Assembly (NCBI GenBank): GCA_943357245.1
Contig: CALRGH010000004.1
Coordinates: 1-42,810 of the forward strand
Direction: 5' to 3'
Source of the DNA: Candidatus Nomurabacteria bacterium
Lineage (GTDB): Bacteria; Patescibacteriota; Minisyncoccia; Phycocordibacterales; UBA9973
Length of the DNA: 42,810 nt
In this document: positions 14,869 to 22,948 of the stretch, one piece after another
Layout of the letters: every line of letters begins with the position of its first letter
How positions within the stretch are numbered: the first letter of the stretch is position 1
Made by a program: the position numbers and the translations under genes
Notes under the pieces: generated by a model
Databases searched by the model: none
The model's input: only the letters and a program-made list of their open reading frames with translations
What the model was told of the DNA's origin: nothing

Positions 14869-15642
14869 TTATCTTAAAATAGCTTGTAATTGGGACCGTG
14901 GAATTTCTATGGTAATCACCCCTGCTGCACACGCTGCGACCCGACACGGATCATAGAGGACCATGACAGCAGTATCGGTTGTATATACATTAGCATAGTT
15001 ATCTGTAGTCGGCTCTGCTCCATCAGATGAAAAATCAGCACCTAACTTTTTCTTGAGTAATGGTATCGCTTTTGCAGAAAGCACACTCAAGAAATTCGAA
15101 TCTGATTTGAAAAAGTCTTTCGTCGTCATTTTTAATCCTGTTGTTTTTGAAACAGTCACGGGCAAGGTGTAATTGTTCGGATGCGCTGCACCGGAGAAAT
15201 AATCTGAAACAGCAAATAATACCGTGAGAGTGGTACTTGTTTGTACAATGGTTTTATTATACGTCACATCAAGCGTGCTTTTTTCTGACACAAGTACTCC
15301 TTCTTCCGGAACACTATTTGTTTTAAAATCACTCACGAGCGTATCCATTGCACCTTTAATACTGGTATTTGCTTTTCCGAGTATCTCTTTTGAAAGTCCA
15401 CTAAGTACCGGATACGTAATATCAATAGTATAGGTGTCTTTATTTTCTTTTATTGTTTTATCCGAAGTCCCTGTCGTAACTACTGGTAGAGGTGTGGTTT
15501 TTTGTGTATCAGTCGTACTAGGCGTCTCAATTTTTTTCTTGGTAAATAATGGTACCACTCTATACCCAACATACAAAACAGCCGCGATAATCACGAGTGT
15601 ACTAAACATCTTCCAATAATTCTTTTTACGTGGCCGTCCCAT
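14869..15642 (-). CDS. Membrane-anchored DUF4163/DUF3298 (RsiV-like) protein
   Basis: 257 aa: basic N-terminus MGRPRKKNYWK, one membrane helix (about 12-28), a Thr/Ser-rich linker (35-62), then an extracellular domain with YTIDITYPVLSG and the conserved FSGAAHPNNYTLPVTVSKTTGLKM block seen in DUF3298 proteins (RsiV anti-sigma factor, PdaC-like deacetylases). The catalytic deacetylase domain is absent, so I would expect a binding or sensing role at the wall. The -10 TATACT (15649-15654) lies exactly 6 nt before the ATG. Confidence 0.75.
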   Translation of the reverse strand: MGRPRKKNYWKMFSTLVIIAAVLYVGYRVVPLFTKKKIETPSTTDTQKTTPLPVVTTGTSDKTIKENKDTYTIDITYPVLSGLSKEILGKANTSIKGAMDTLVSDFKTNSVPEEGVLVSEKSTLDVTYNKTIVQTSTTLTVLFAVSDYFSGAAHPNNYTLPVTVSKTTGLKMTTKDFFKSDSNFLSVLSAKAIPLLKKKLGADFSSDGAEPTTDNYANVYTTDTAVMVLYDPCRVAACAAGVITIEIPRSQLQAILR

Positions 15643-15648
15643 AAGTTT

Positions 15649-15654
15649 AGTATA
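15649..15654 (-). promoter_or_regulatory. -10 box of the DUF3298-like gene
   Basis: TATACT in the context GGGGTATACT, 6 nt before the ATG at 15642; leaderless transcript predicted. Confidence 0.5.
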
Positions 15655-15686
15655 CCCCTAGATGTATTTTAGAGGAAATCAATGCC

Positions 15687-16739
15687 TTACTGAGTCTTTT
15701 CTAAAAACCACTTCTTTTTCTCTTCTGCAATAGCTTCTTGAAGTTTTTGATACTGTCCCTTGAATATTTCATAAGAATCTTTCGAAATAACCATCTTTTT
15801 ACCGCTTTCAGCAATATATTCATACGCACCAGATTCCGTTGCTGTAGCAGACATTATTCTTTCAAGCGCTCCTTTAATTTCACGAAATCCTGAAGCATAT
15901 TCAGCAAGGGCATCTATTCGAATCCCTTTATAGTCTAATGTTCTGTCAGCTACTAACGTCTGATATTCAGCATTTTGTGCAAGTGCCTCGTAAAATTTGC
16001 GAGCATCATCACTTGACGCAAAATTCGCTACAAATCGTGTTTCTTTGCCGTCTTTGTGTACAGGAAACGTCTTTTCATTATCAATGTATTTAAATGCAAT
16101 AGGTATTTTCTTCGCACTCGCAATGGTAAATGCAATATCTCTTAATTTTTCACAATCTTGTATAGAAACATCAAAATAGATTCTTTCTTTCCCCCACTCA
16201 AATTCACCTGCGTTTTTTAATTCTTTTGCCTTATTATTTCTATATTCATTCCAAAAGAAGCCAGCATCTGTTTCTCCGTTTTTCATTCTAAACTCAGAAA
16301 AAGCGTCTCCTTCTTTTGTTTCAAGACTTTCCATTTTTGAAATACCAAGAACTTTTTTAATTTTTTCAGCATCTTCTTGAGCAGACAAGGTGCTTTCTTC
16401 TTTTTTACGAAGATACGCAATAGCCCTTGCTTTTCGTTCTTTTTCTTGGACCGTCTTTTCGGGATCCATATACTCTTTTACATCCCAAATAAAATCAAGA
16501 GATTCAGCATCCAATCCTTCATATTGTGGGGGTATAATGGCTAGTTCTTTTTGTTCAAATCCATCGTCTTTTTGTTGTTCTTTTGCAAGTAATTTTTTCT
16601 CTATAGCATCACGGAACGTACTCGGTAATCCTTGCATGACCGACTCCATTGATTCCCCTTTATCAATACGCTCGACATATTCATTTACTTTTTGTTCGGC
16701 ACCTGAGAGTTCATTCTGATTGTTTTCTGGAGAAGACAT
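15687..16739 (-). CDS. Hypothetical protein, 350 aa
   Basis: No family recognised with confidence. The N-terminus (NELSGAEQKVNEYVERIDKG, then an ExMESVMQGLPSTF stretch) resembles a short helical module I recall at the N-termini of many unrelated Parcubacteria proteins. The middle is charged and helical (75-170), the C-terminal half alpha/beta (KERIYFDVSIQDCEKLRDIA; VANFASSDDARKFYEALAQN). No signal peptide or membrane helix. It starts 4 nt after the coiled-coil gene and probably forms an operon with it. Confidence 0.6.
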   Translation of the reverse strand: MSSPENNQNELSGAEQKVNEYVERIDKGESMESVMQGLPSTFRDAIEKKLLAKEQQKDDGFEQKELAIIPPQYEGLDAESLDFIWDVKEYMDPEKTVQEKERKARAIAYLRKKEESTLSAQEDAEKIKKVLGISKMESLETKEGDAFSEFRMKNGETDAGFFWNEYRNNKAKELKNAGEFEWGKERIYFDVSIQDCEKLRDIAFTIASAKKIPIAFKYIDNEKTFPVHKDGKETRFVANFASSDDARKFYEALAQNAEYQTLVADRTLDYKGIRIDALAEYASGFREIKGALERIMSATATESGAYEYIAESGKKMVISKDSYEIFKGQYQKLQEAIAEEKKKWFLEKTQ

Positions 16740-16743
16740 AATA

Positions 16744-17085
16744 CTATTTATTCGTCGTCAATTTTTTAAGCTCTTCCTGTACCTTAGACAATTCTCGTTC
16801 ATAATTCGACATTTCTGTTTTTGTTTTGTTGAGATTGCTTTCTACGTTTCGCATATCTGCTTCTCCTTTGGTAATTTCTTGTTTTTTCTTATCTACTTCT
16901 TGTTTAAGCTTGGTCACTTGCATTTCAGCGTTGCGTAACTCACCTTCCAGTTTTGTAAGTTCTTGTTTATTTTTATCTGCTGCTTGTTTTAATTTTGTCT
17001 TTTCTGATTCATTTTTTGTCGTCTCTTGACGAGCAGTTTCAATTTTTCTCTTTACCCCTTCTAATTCTTGTATTGTTACGGTCAT
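16744..17085 (-). CDS. Coiled-coil protein, 113 aa
   Basis: Almost the whole chain is a continuous heptad-like Lys/Glu/Leu helix (for example KLKQEVDKKKQEITKGEADM), with two internal near-repeats built on xELxKLEGEL and EVTKLKQEVDKKKQEI. No membrane segment. Probably an elongated dimer or trimer acting with the 350-aa protein downstream; the specific role is unknown. Confidence 0.65.
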   Translation of the reverse strand: MTVTIQELEGVKRKIETARQETTKNESEKTKLKQAADKNKQELTKLEGELRNAEMQVTKLKQEVDKKKQEITKGEADMRNVESNLNKTKTEMSNYERELSKVQEELKKLTTNK

Positions 17086-17142
17086 GGTATTAATTCGATT
17101 ACTAATAATAAATTACCCTGTTAGTATATCATCTGCCTTATT

Positions 17143-18402
17143 TTACGCATGGTTCCCTGCCACATAGCCGGTTGTCCAGCATAATTGGAGCGAAAAGCCC
17201 CCTGTAGGACGGTTTACGTGGAGTAAGTCACCTGTCAAATAGAGATTCGGATATTTTTTTGAAGCAAATGTTCTCATGTCTATTTCCGTCACGGGTATGC
17301 CACCATCAGCGACCACCGCACGGTCATAACCCATGAGCTCTTTAACCGTAAACGGCAATGCTTTCAATGTATGCACAATAAGCTTTCGTTCTTCTTTTGA
17401 TACGCTGTGCACTTTTTTCTCTTGCAAAGATTCATCAAATAATGAAAGAATTGCGGAGGACATTCCTGGCGGCATAAACTCCTTGGCGATATTTTTAAAT
17501 GTTTTATTTTTGTGTGCATCAAAGAGCGCGAGAATTTCTTGATCCAAGACGCTAAAATCTTTTTTCGGATACACATCTATGGTGCCCGTCACCGTACCGC
17601 TATGTAATAAATCACCAATATCTTTTGCGCTATTTAAAATGAGCGGACCAGATAACCCAAAATGGGTAAATAACACATTCCCGGATTTTGAAAATTGTTT
17701 TTTGTCGTCGGCAAAAAACTGTATTTTCATATTGGATAATGTGATCCCTGCCAAACTTTTAATCCATGCGTCTTTCACGGCAATGGGCACAATAGACGGC
17801 GTCGCATCAGCAACCGTGTGACCAAGATTGCGAAGCCATGCAAATCCATCTCCCGTTGAGCCCGTTTCCGGATGCGACATACCACCCGTGGCAACAATAA
17901 AACTCTTTGCGGTATAGGTTGTACTTTTTGCAACAACACCAGTGATGACACCGCCGTCTGCAATTATTCGCTTCACCGGAGCGTCGGTGAGCACCGTCAC
18001 ATTCCCTGCTTTGCAGTATTGTTCCATTACTCGTTCAACATCAATCGCGCGTTCGGTGTGCGGAAATGCTCTGTTTCCTGCTTCAGTAATAAGTGGCAGC
18101 CCGCGCGATTCGAAAAAATCAAATGTTTCTTTGACCCCAAATTGCGCAAATGACGAATATAAAAATTGCTCCGCCTTGCCATAACGAGCGAGTAATTTGC
18201 GAATGTCAGGTTCGTTGTTGGCGATATTGCACCGTCCGCCACCAGTGATGCGCAATTTTTCGCCAAGCTTTTTATTTTTCTCGATAAGCAAGACTTTTTT
18301 GCCTCGCGCCCCTGCCGTGCCTGCCGCCATCATCCCTGCCGGCCCACCACCGATCACAATGACGTCGTACTGTGTTTCCTGTAGTTTTTCGTTTGTTGTC
18401 AT
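17143..18402 (-). CDS. BaiN/HI0933-family FAD-dependent oxidoreductase
   Basis: 419 aa. Rossmann fold at the N-terminus with VIVIGGGPAGMMAAGTAGARG (split here at residues 14-34) and the family signature KLGEKLRITGGGRCN (about 45-59); C-terminal NLYLTGDLLHVNRPTGGF then LQLCWTTGYVAG binds FAD again. These YhiN/BaiN-like flavoproteins are widespread but rarely characterised; the substrate is unknown. It stands alone between the coiled-coil gene and tRNA-Ser. TAATAT about 5 nt before the ATG may be its -10. Confidence 0.9.
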   Translation of the reverse strand: MTTNEKLQETQYDVIVIGGGPAGMMAAGTAGARGKKVLLIEKNKKLGEKLRITGGGRCNIANNEPDIRKLLARYGKAEQFLYSSFAQFGVKETFDFFESRGLPLITEAGNRAFPHTERAIDVERVMEQYCKAGNVTVLTDAPVKRIIADGGVITGVVAKSTTYTAKSFIVATGGMSHPETGSTGDGFAWLRNLGHTVADATPSIVPIAVKDAWIKSLAGITLSNMKIQFFADDKKQFSKSGNVLFTHFGLSGPLILNSAKDIGDLLHSGTVTGTIDVYPKKDFSVLDQEILALFDAHKNKTFKNIAKEFMPPGMSSAILSLFDESLQEKKVHSVSKEERKLIVHTLKALPFTVKELMGYDRAVVADGGIPVTEIDMRTFASKKYPNLYLTGDLLHVNRPTGGFSLQLCWTTGYVAGNHA

Positions 18403-18437
18403 TTCTTATATTAAATAATAACTAGATTTTTAAATTG

Positions 18438-18524
18438 CGGAGGGTAAGGGATTTGAACCCTTGATGAGGTTTCCCCCATACCACCTTTCCAAGGTGGCGC
18501 ACTAGACCGCTATGCGAACCCTCC
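18438..18524 (-). tRNA. tRNA-Ser (anticodon GGA)
   Basis: Acceptor GGAGGGT/ACCCTCC, anticodon stem CCACC/GGTGG with loop TTGGAAA (GGA), a long class II variable arm (TATGGGGGAAACCTCAT) and T arm AAGGG-TTCAAAT-CCCTT. The discriminator is G, and CCA is not encoded. A palindrome TCCCGACC/GGTCGGGA lies just upstream in the presumed leader. Confidence 0.95.
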
Positions 18525-18721
18525 TCTGCTCCCGTCCAGCGCCATCCCGACCTGGGTCGGGACAGAATAAACAGAGAGCATAGTCTAATCGTCTTGCGAC
18601 GAAAAAACAAATGCGGAAGTTTAAAAAATACCTCCACATATAAAGATCACCTGCTTCTATCATAGTCATCAAGACAATATACGCAAGTGATGAGTGTCTT
18701 CCTCTGTTTTTAAAAAAGATA

Positions 18722-18727
18722 TATACT
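18722..18727 (+). promoter_or_regulatory. -10 box of the nirK-like gene
   Basis: TATACT, exactly 6 nt before the ATG at 18734; predicts a leaderless mRNA. No clear -35; no CsoR-like operator is visible. Confidence 0.55.
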
Positions 18728-18733
18728 TTATAT

Positions 18734-19984
18734 ATGTTTACCTATATCATTTTTGAATTCATATCAGCACTTGTTGGAGGTATTGCCTTAGTGCTTATTA
18801 TTCGTTATTTATGGAATCGTGGTCATATCAAAAAAATATTCCAGCAAAAATGGATATACATTCCTCTTCTACTTTTTGTACTAGCGTTTTTTGCAGGTCT
18901 TATTGCCAATAGAACATATGCACCGAGTTTTGCAATGCCTGCGTTTATGCACTCACATGCACCAGGTGGACTCCCTGCCTATATCCCCTTTGGAAAAATA
19001 CTAGATTTCTTGCGGTATGAACATCGTTTTGAAAAAATCGCCGATATTGGTGCAGACCCAACTGAAGTGCCGACAAATGCACAAGCTCCTGACGCTGATG
19101 GTATTGTACGAATCAGCCTTACTGCACAAGAAGTCATTTCTGAAATTGCACCAGGAATTTATTTCAATTATTGGACGTACAACAAACAAGTCCCTGGACC
19201 AATGTTGCGTATTCGTGAAGGAGACACGGTAGAACTTACGCTAACAAATGACCCTTCAAGTCTTCATAATCATAATATTGATTTGCACGCAGTTACTGGT
19301 CCTGGAGGAGGGGCTGTGCTCACAAATGTCGCCCCAGGAGAGACAAAGACCTTTCGATTTAAAGCATTGAATCCTGGCTTATATGTCTACCACTGCGCAA
19401 TGCCAAATGTATCAACGCATAATTCTCATGGGCAATATGGTCTTATTCTTGTAGAACCAAAAGAAGGACTTGCTCCTGTAGATAAAGAATTTTATGTAGT
19501 GCAAGGAGAACTCTACACCGCTGGACATCTTGGAAAACGCGGACTTACGGTGTTTGATTCAAATGCACTTCTTGATGGTAATCCAAACTATGTTGTCTTC
19601 AATGGAAGAACAGAAACAACACCACGTATGCACGCAACAGTGGGAGAAAAAGTGCGCATCTATGTCGGCAATGGCGGTGTAAATCTTATTTCGTCATTCC
19701 ATGTCATTGGAGAAATATTTGATACCGTATATCCAAATGCAAGTATTAATGGAGCACTGGAACACAATACCCAAGCAACCGCAGTGCTTCCTGGTGGAGC
19801 TTCTATTGTAGAATTTACCCTTGATGTTCCTGGAAAATATCTCCTCGTCGATCACGCACTTGCTCGCATGAATAAGGGTGCGTGGGCAGTGCTCGACGTA
19901 GCAGGCCCAGAAAATAAAGATATTTTCTCTCAAGTTGAAACTGTACTCCAAAACACAACGGAAATGAAAGCTGTACACGAGTAG
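18734..19984 (+). CDS. nirK: Membrane-anchored copper nitrite reductase (NirK-like)
   Basis: 416 aa: two N-terminal membrane helices (about 4-24 and 41-60), then two cupredoxin domains outside the membrane. Type 2 copper ligands H185, H220 and H374 and the catalytic pair D183 (NIDLH) and H323 (SSFHVIG) are present. Type 1 ligands H180, C221 (VYHC) and H229 are present, but the axial Met position is Gln (HNSHGQYG, Q234). It would reduce nitrite to NO. No electron donor or respiratory gene is in the window; a multicopper detoxification enzyme is a possible alternative. Monocistronic, with copper homeostasis genes 9 kb away. Confidence 0.85.
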   Translation: MFTYIIFEFISALVGGIALVLIIRYLWNRGHIKKIFQQKWIYIPLLLFVLAFFAGLIANRTYAPSFAMPAFMHSHAPGGLPAYIPFGKILDFLRYEHRFEKIADIGADPTEVPTNAQAPDADGIVRISLTAQEVISEIAPGIYFNYWTYNKQVPGPMLRIREGDTVELTLTNDPSSLHNHNIDLHAVTGPGGGAVLTNVAPGETKTFRFKALNPGLYVYHCAMPNVSTHNSHGQYGLILVEPKEGLAPVDKEFYVVQGELYTAGHLGKRGLTVFDSNALLDGNPNYVVFNGRTETTPRMHATVGEKVRIYVGNGGVNLISSFHVIGEIFDTVYPNASINGALEHNTQATAVLPGGASIVEFTLDVPGKYLLVDHALARMNKGAWAVLDVAGPENKDIFSQVETVLQNTTEMKAVHE

Positions 19985-20046
19985 TAAAAAATAGAGAAAA
20001 ATAGCTATCTATCACCCGCGAGTACAAAAATGATACAATAATGTCC

Positions 20047-21024
20047 ATGAAAGAAACATTAGAAAACTCCCCTCCCTCAGAAGCTAAAGAAGTTCTAGAA
20101 ATTCGTCAAAAAATAGAAAGACAAGAATTATATAAGAAAATTCATTCTGAAATAGAATCTGTCGTCGTTGGAGAAAACGACAGAGACAGGGAAGGAAATT
20201 TACTGGCGCCAAATGGAGAAAAATCAAAGCTCCCGGAATTGGAGTGGAAAATGACACGCACACCGTCATTCTTAAAATTTTTTGGAAATTGGAAGGAAAA
20301 ATACAACAAAGAACAATACGATCTTTGGCTAAAGTATCAAGAAAAACAAACTTGTGAGGATTACATAAAAAGATACCAAGAGTATAAAGAAGGTAAGAAA
20401 AGTGAGTCTTTAAAGGCCTTAGAGAACGTTAGGGCAAGAGATAATAAAGAAGAGGCTCCGACATGGCTAGAATATAATTTGAAACAAATTAAAGATTGGG
20501 AAAATTTCTATCAAAAAGACATCATTCGTCTTTCTCAAAAAGTTTCAAAATTACAGGCTGAACTCATAAATTCTGGCTTTAATATACATAGCACTGATTT
20601 TGATTATACAAAAGTACTTGATGAAAACGGCGAACCTCTTTTGTTATATCGCGGAACAGACTTTACTCCGGATGAAAATGGAAAATTCATTATCCCAAAG
20701 AAAAAAATCAATGGAAACGATTTTGAAGTCGGTGTGTTTTTTGGAAATGAGGACGAAGCAAAACATCATCACGAAGGACGGAAAATCGAAGGTAAAACTT
20801 CGAATTTGTACAAAGCTTTTGTAAATGGAAGAAATTTTAGAATTTTTGATTCCAAACCCAACTATTGGGCTGATCCGAAAGATACAAAAGAGTGGCAAAA
20901 TAAATATGATGGTGTCTGGGTAAAGAAAAGTGAAAATGAAGAAACAAGAACAGACACTGGTGTTAACCTATTCGATTATATTGCCTTCAATCCTGACGAT
21001 GTGCTAATTGTCGAAGTGGAATAA
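20047..21024 (+). CDS. Possible ART-PolyVal-like (ADP-ribosyltransferase-fold) protein
   Basis: About 325 aa. The N-terminal 170 residues are charged and helical. The C-terminal part begins VLDENGEPLLLYRGTDFTPD, close to the [VK]VDENGEPLVVYHGT opening of ART-PolyVal and related toxin-like domains of phages and mobile elements, continues through VGVFFGNEDEAKHH (compare xFFTxDxxxA) and ends NLFDYIAFNPDDVLIVEVE. The usual His of HGT is Arg here, so activity is uncertain. Extended -10 TGA TACAAT (20031-20039) is 7 nt before ATG 20047, so I prefer this start over ATG 20041. No antitoxin candidate overlaps it. Confidence 0.6.
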   Translation: MKETLENSPPSEAKEVLEIRQKIERQELYKKIHSEIESVVVGENDRDREGNLLAPNGEKSKLPELEWKMTRTPSFLKFFGNWKEKYNKEQYDLWLKYQEKQTCEDYIKRYQEYKEGKKSESLKALENVRARDNKEEAPTWLEYNLKQIKDWENFYQKDIIRLSQKVSKLQAELINSGFNIHSTDFDYTKVLDENGEPLLLYRGTDFTPDENGKFIIPKKKINGNDFEVGVFFGNEDEAKHHHEGRKIEGKTSNLYKAFVNGRNFRIFDSKPNYWADPKDTKEWQNKYDGVWVKKSENEETRTDTGVNLFDYIAFNPDDVLIVEVE

Positions 21025-21026
21025 CT

Positions 21027-21902
21027 TTACTTCCCCAACAACACTTTAATCCGCTCTTCTACTGGTGGATGAGTTGCGAAGAGCGTGCGGAGAGAAGCAC
21101 TTCCCTTGCCGAACGGATTCACAATATACAGATGTGCAGTTGCGGTATTGGCATGTGCAAGCGGTGCATTGTGGACAGCGATTTTTTGGAGCGCAGATGC
21201 AAGGTGTTCCGGATGATGGGTACAAAGCGCACCAGAGGCATCCGCAAGAAATTCTCGTTTGCGCGAAATGGCGAGTTGGATAAGCGACGCGGCGATTGGG
21301 GTAATAATCGCTGCAAGTAACCCAATAATAGCAATAAATCCATTGCTACGATTATTGCCTCTTCCAAAAAACCGCATACGCAAAAATACATTTGCAAAGA
21401 TTGCAATAAATCCTGCAAGCACCACTGCGACCGTACCAATTAAAATATCTCTATTTTTAATATGAGAAAGTTCGTGTGCGAGCACGCCGTCCAATTCTTC
21501 TGGGGTCAGGATTGCAAGCAATCCTGTCGTCACCGCAATTGCTGCATGCGCTTCATTGCGACCCGTGGCAAAGGCATTGGGTGCCTCGTCTAAGATGGTG
21601 TAGACGCGAGGAGAGGTCATCTGCATCATTGTCGCAATGCGGTCTACAGACGCGATAAGCGCTTGGTGAGTAGCTTTATCTGCAGGAATAGCACCAGCAC
21701 TCTTTAATGCGATCTTGTCTGCAAACCAATAGCTCGTAATATTCATAACGAGACTAAAAGCAATGAATCCATAGAGAATGGTTGGATTGCCATACTGTTC
21801 AGCAAAGAGTTCACCAAGACCAATAATAACGATACAGAACACCGCGATAAGGACCCACGTCCGGCGGATGTTTTTGGATTGTTGAGCCATTAAATGCTTC
21901 AT
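21027..21902 (-). CDS. htpX: HtpX-type membrane zinc metalloprotease
   Basis: 291 aa M48 peptidase with membrane helices at about 13-30 and 40-58 and a pair near 155-205; zinc motif HELSH (H143, E144, H147) with the third ligand Glu in KREFLADASGA. HtpX degrades misfolded membrane proteins on the cytoplasmic side, complementing FtsH. It converges with the upstream plus-strand gene with only 2 nt between stops. The promoter TTTACA-17-TAGGAT sits 6 nt before ATG 21902; MAQQSK at 21890 is an alternative start. Confidence 0.92.
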   Translation of the reverse strand: MKHLMAQQSKNIRRTWVLIAVFCIVIIGLGELFAEQYGNPTILYGFIAFSLVMNITSYWFADKIALKSAGAIPADKATHQALIASVDRIATMMQMTSPRVYTILDEAPNAFATGRNEAHAAIAVTTGLLAILTPEELDGVLAHELSHIKNRDILIGTVAVVLAGFIAIFANVFLRMRFFGRGNNRSNGFIAIIGLLAAIITPIAASLIQLAISRKREFLADASGALCTHHPEHLASALQKIAVHNAPLAHANTATAHLYIVNPFGKGSASLRTLFATHPPVEERIKVLLGK

Positions 21903-21908
21903 GTATTC

Positions 21909-21937
21909 ATCCTATGGAAAATCAGTGTTTTTGTAAA
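21909..21937 (-). promoter_or_regulatory. htpX promoter, leaderless
   Basis: TTTACA (21932-21937 on the minus strand), 17-bp spacer, TAGGAT (21909-21914), then 6 nt to the ATG. Confidence 0.6.
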
Positions 21938-21972
21938 GAAACATGACAGTATTTATACAGTACCCACAGTAC

Positions 21973-22001
21973 TTGACTTTTTATGACAAACTTGATATAA
22001 T
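21973..22001 (+). promoter_or_regulatory. Consensus sigma-70 promoter of the 58-aa gene
   Basis: TTGACT (21973-21978), 17-bp spacer, TATAAT (21996-22001). One of the best promoters in the window; it leaves a leader of about 23 nt. Confidence 0.85.
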
Positions 22002-22030
22002 GTGTTTCAACACAAAAAAATAGAAACCCC

Positions 22031-22207
22031 ATGAACACAAACGACCTTTTAAATCAACCAGAGGAAAACAAGATTCCGGTAACGGAAGCAGAGAAAGTTG
22101 CCCGAAACATGAAATACGATGACGACGGTTTTCGCATAGAAAACAACTTCTCAACTCAAAGTATTTCTACCCTTGGTAATATCAACGAAGAAGTACTAAA
22201 AATGTAA
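22031..22207 (+). CDS. Small acidic protein, 58 aa
   Basis: Reads MNTNDLLNQPEENKIPVTEA, then EKVARNMKYDDDGFRIENNF, ending NINEEVLKM. Soluble, acidic, probably partly disordered. Not recognised. It has a consensus promoter 30 nt upstream and a strong terminator 17 nt after the stop, so it is very likely expressed at a high level. Together with the next small gene it forms a pair of independent mini-transcripts. Confidence 0.6.
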   Translation: MNTNDLLNQPEENKIPVTEAEKVARNMKYDDDGFRIENNFSTQSISTLGNINEEVLKM

Positions 22208-22224
22208 TCCTCTGATTACCACTT

Positions 22225-22251
22225 GACCCTCCGTATTAAATATGGAGGGTC
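22225..22251 (+). terminator. Terminator of the 58-aa gene
   Basis: GACCCTCC/GGAGGGTC stem (22225-22232 with 22244-22251) followed by seven T. Confidence 0.85.
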
Positions 22252-22274
22252 TTTTTTTGCATATGTACGTTAAT

Positions 22275-22303
22275 TTGACAAAATTAGAAGAAAGGTGTAT
22301 AAT
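22275..22303 (+). promoter_or_regulatory. Consensus sigma-70 promoter of the 129-aa gene
   Basis: TTGACA (22275-22280), 17-bp spacer, TATAAT (22298-22303): perfect hexamers and spacing. The leader is about 12 nt. Confidence 0.9.
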
Positions 22304-22321
22304 GGAAAAAATTAAAAAATT

Positions 22322-22711
22322 ATGGAAGAAGTGATTTTATACACAGGTCCTCAAAAAGGAGACTTTGTGAATATCCCTTCCTTTACTATGCTTTGGAATA
22401 ATGGTGCGAAGATTTATATAAAAGGAGGTAAGGCCGAAGTGTTTAAAATAAAACAAGACACAAACGGCGACCAAAAAGATCACATCATCATTATAAAACC
22501 AGATTTTGCTCTATTTAAAGATTGCACTTGTCCAATTAAATTGGATTGGGAATCTTTTTTAAAAAAGCAACAAAAAGAAATCCACAAAACATACAGGGAA
22601 GAAAAAATTGAACTCCGTTTAGAATCTGATCTGGATTCTAAATTTCTTTACAAATACCATGGTAATAAAACATTTTTAGACGAAGAAGAATGGAAACCGC
22701 CCTCTCATTAG
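22322..22711 (+). CDS. Hypothetical protein, 129 aa
   Basis: Not recognised. Starts MEEVILYTGPQKGDFVNIPS; the first half looks beta-rich (GAKIYIKGGKAEVFKIKQ; HIIIIKPDFALFKDCTCP, with two Cys), the second half helical and charged. No membrane helix. Consensus promoter upstream; the stop TAG lies in the loop of its own terminator at 22694-22723, so the last codons (KPPSH) form part of the hairpin. Confidence 0.6.
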   Translation: MEEVILYTGPQKGDFVNIPSFTMLWNNGAKIYIKGGKAEVFKIKQDTNGDQKDHIIIIKPDFALFKDCTCPIKLDWESFLKKQQKEIHKTYREEKIELRLESDLDSKFLYKYHGNKTFLDEEEWKPPSH

Positions 22712-22723
22712 AGAAGGCGGTTT
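22694..22723 (+). terminator. Terminator enclosing the stop of the 129-aa gene
   Basis: AAACCGCC (22694-22701) with GGCGGTTT (22716-22723), then TT; the TAG stop (22709-22711) is in the loop. Confidence 0.75.
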
Positions 22724-22740
22724 TGATTTTTGTTTACTCC

Positions 22741-22930
22741 AAAAATCACGTCACAAAGATTATTAGGCGTAGCTTAATAATTTTGAGACGCGATTTTTTT
22801 ACCATCAAAAAATTACGTGCCAAAGATTTTTCAGCAAAGCTGGAAAATTTTAAGGCGCGATATTTTTGTTTATTCCAAAAATCACCCAGTAAAGATATTT
22901 TCGTGTAGCGAAAATATTTTGTCGGGCAAG
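22741..22930. repeat. Three tandem palindromes with a 67-bp period
   Basis: Palindromes at 22750-22789, 22817-22856 and about 22884-22926 start exactly 67 bp apart. Each has conserved ends (GTCACAAAGAT...TTTTGAGAC in the first, GTGCCAAAGAT...TTTTAAGGC in the second, CAGTAAAGAT...TTTTGTCGG in the third) and a private stem-loop, framed by AAAAATCAC and GCGATTTTTT. The space between the 129-aa gene and secF contains nothing else. Confidence 0.75.
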
Positions 22931-22948
22931 ATTTTTTCATTGTGCATT

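Noticed and set aside
22741-22930. CRISPR array
   Set aside because: The units have a fixed 67-bp period, but the variable part is itself palindromic and adjoins imperfect ends; no 24-40-nt identical repeats and no cas genes.
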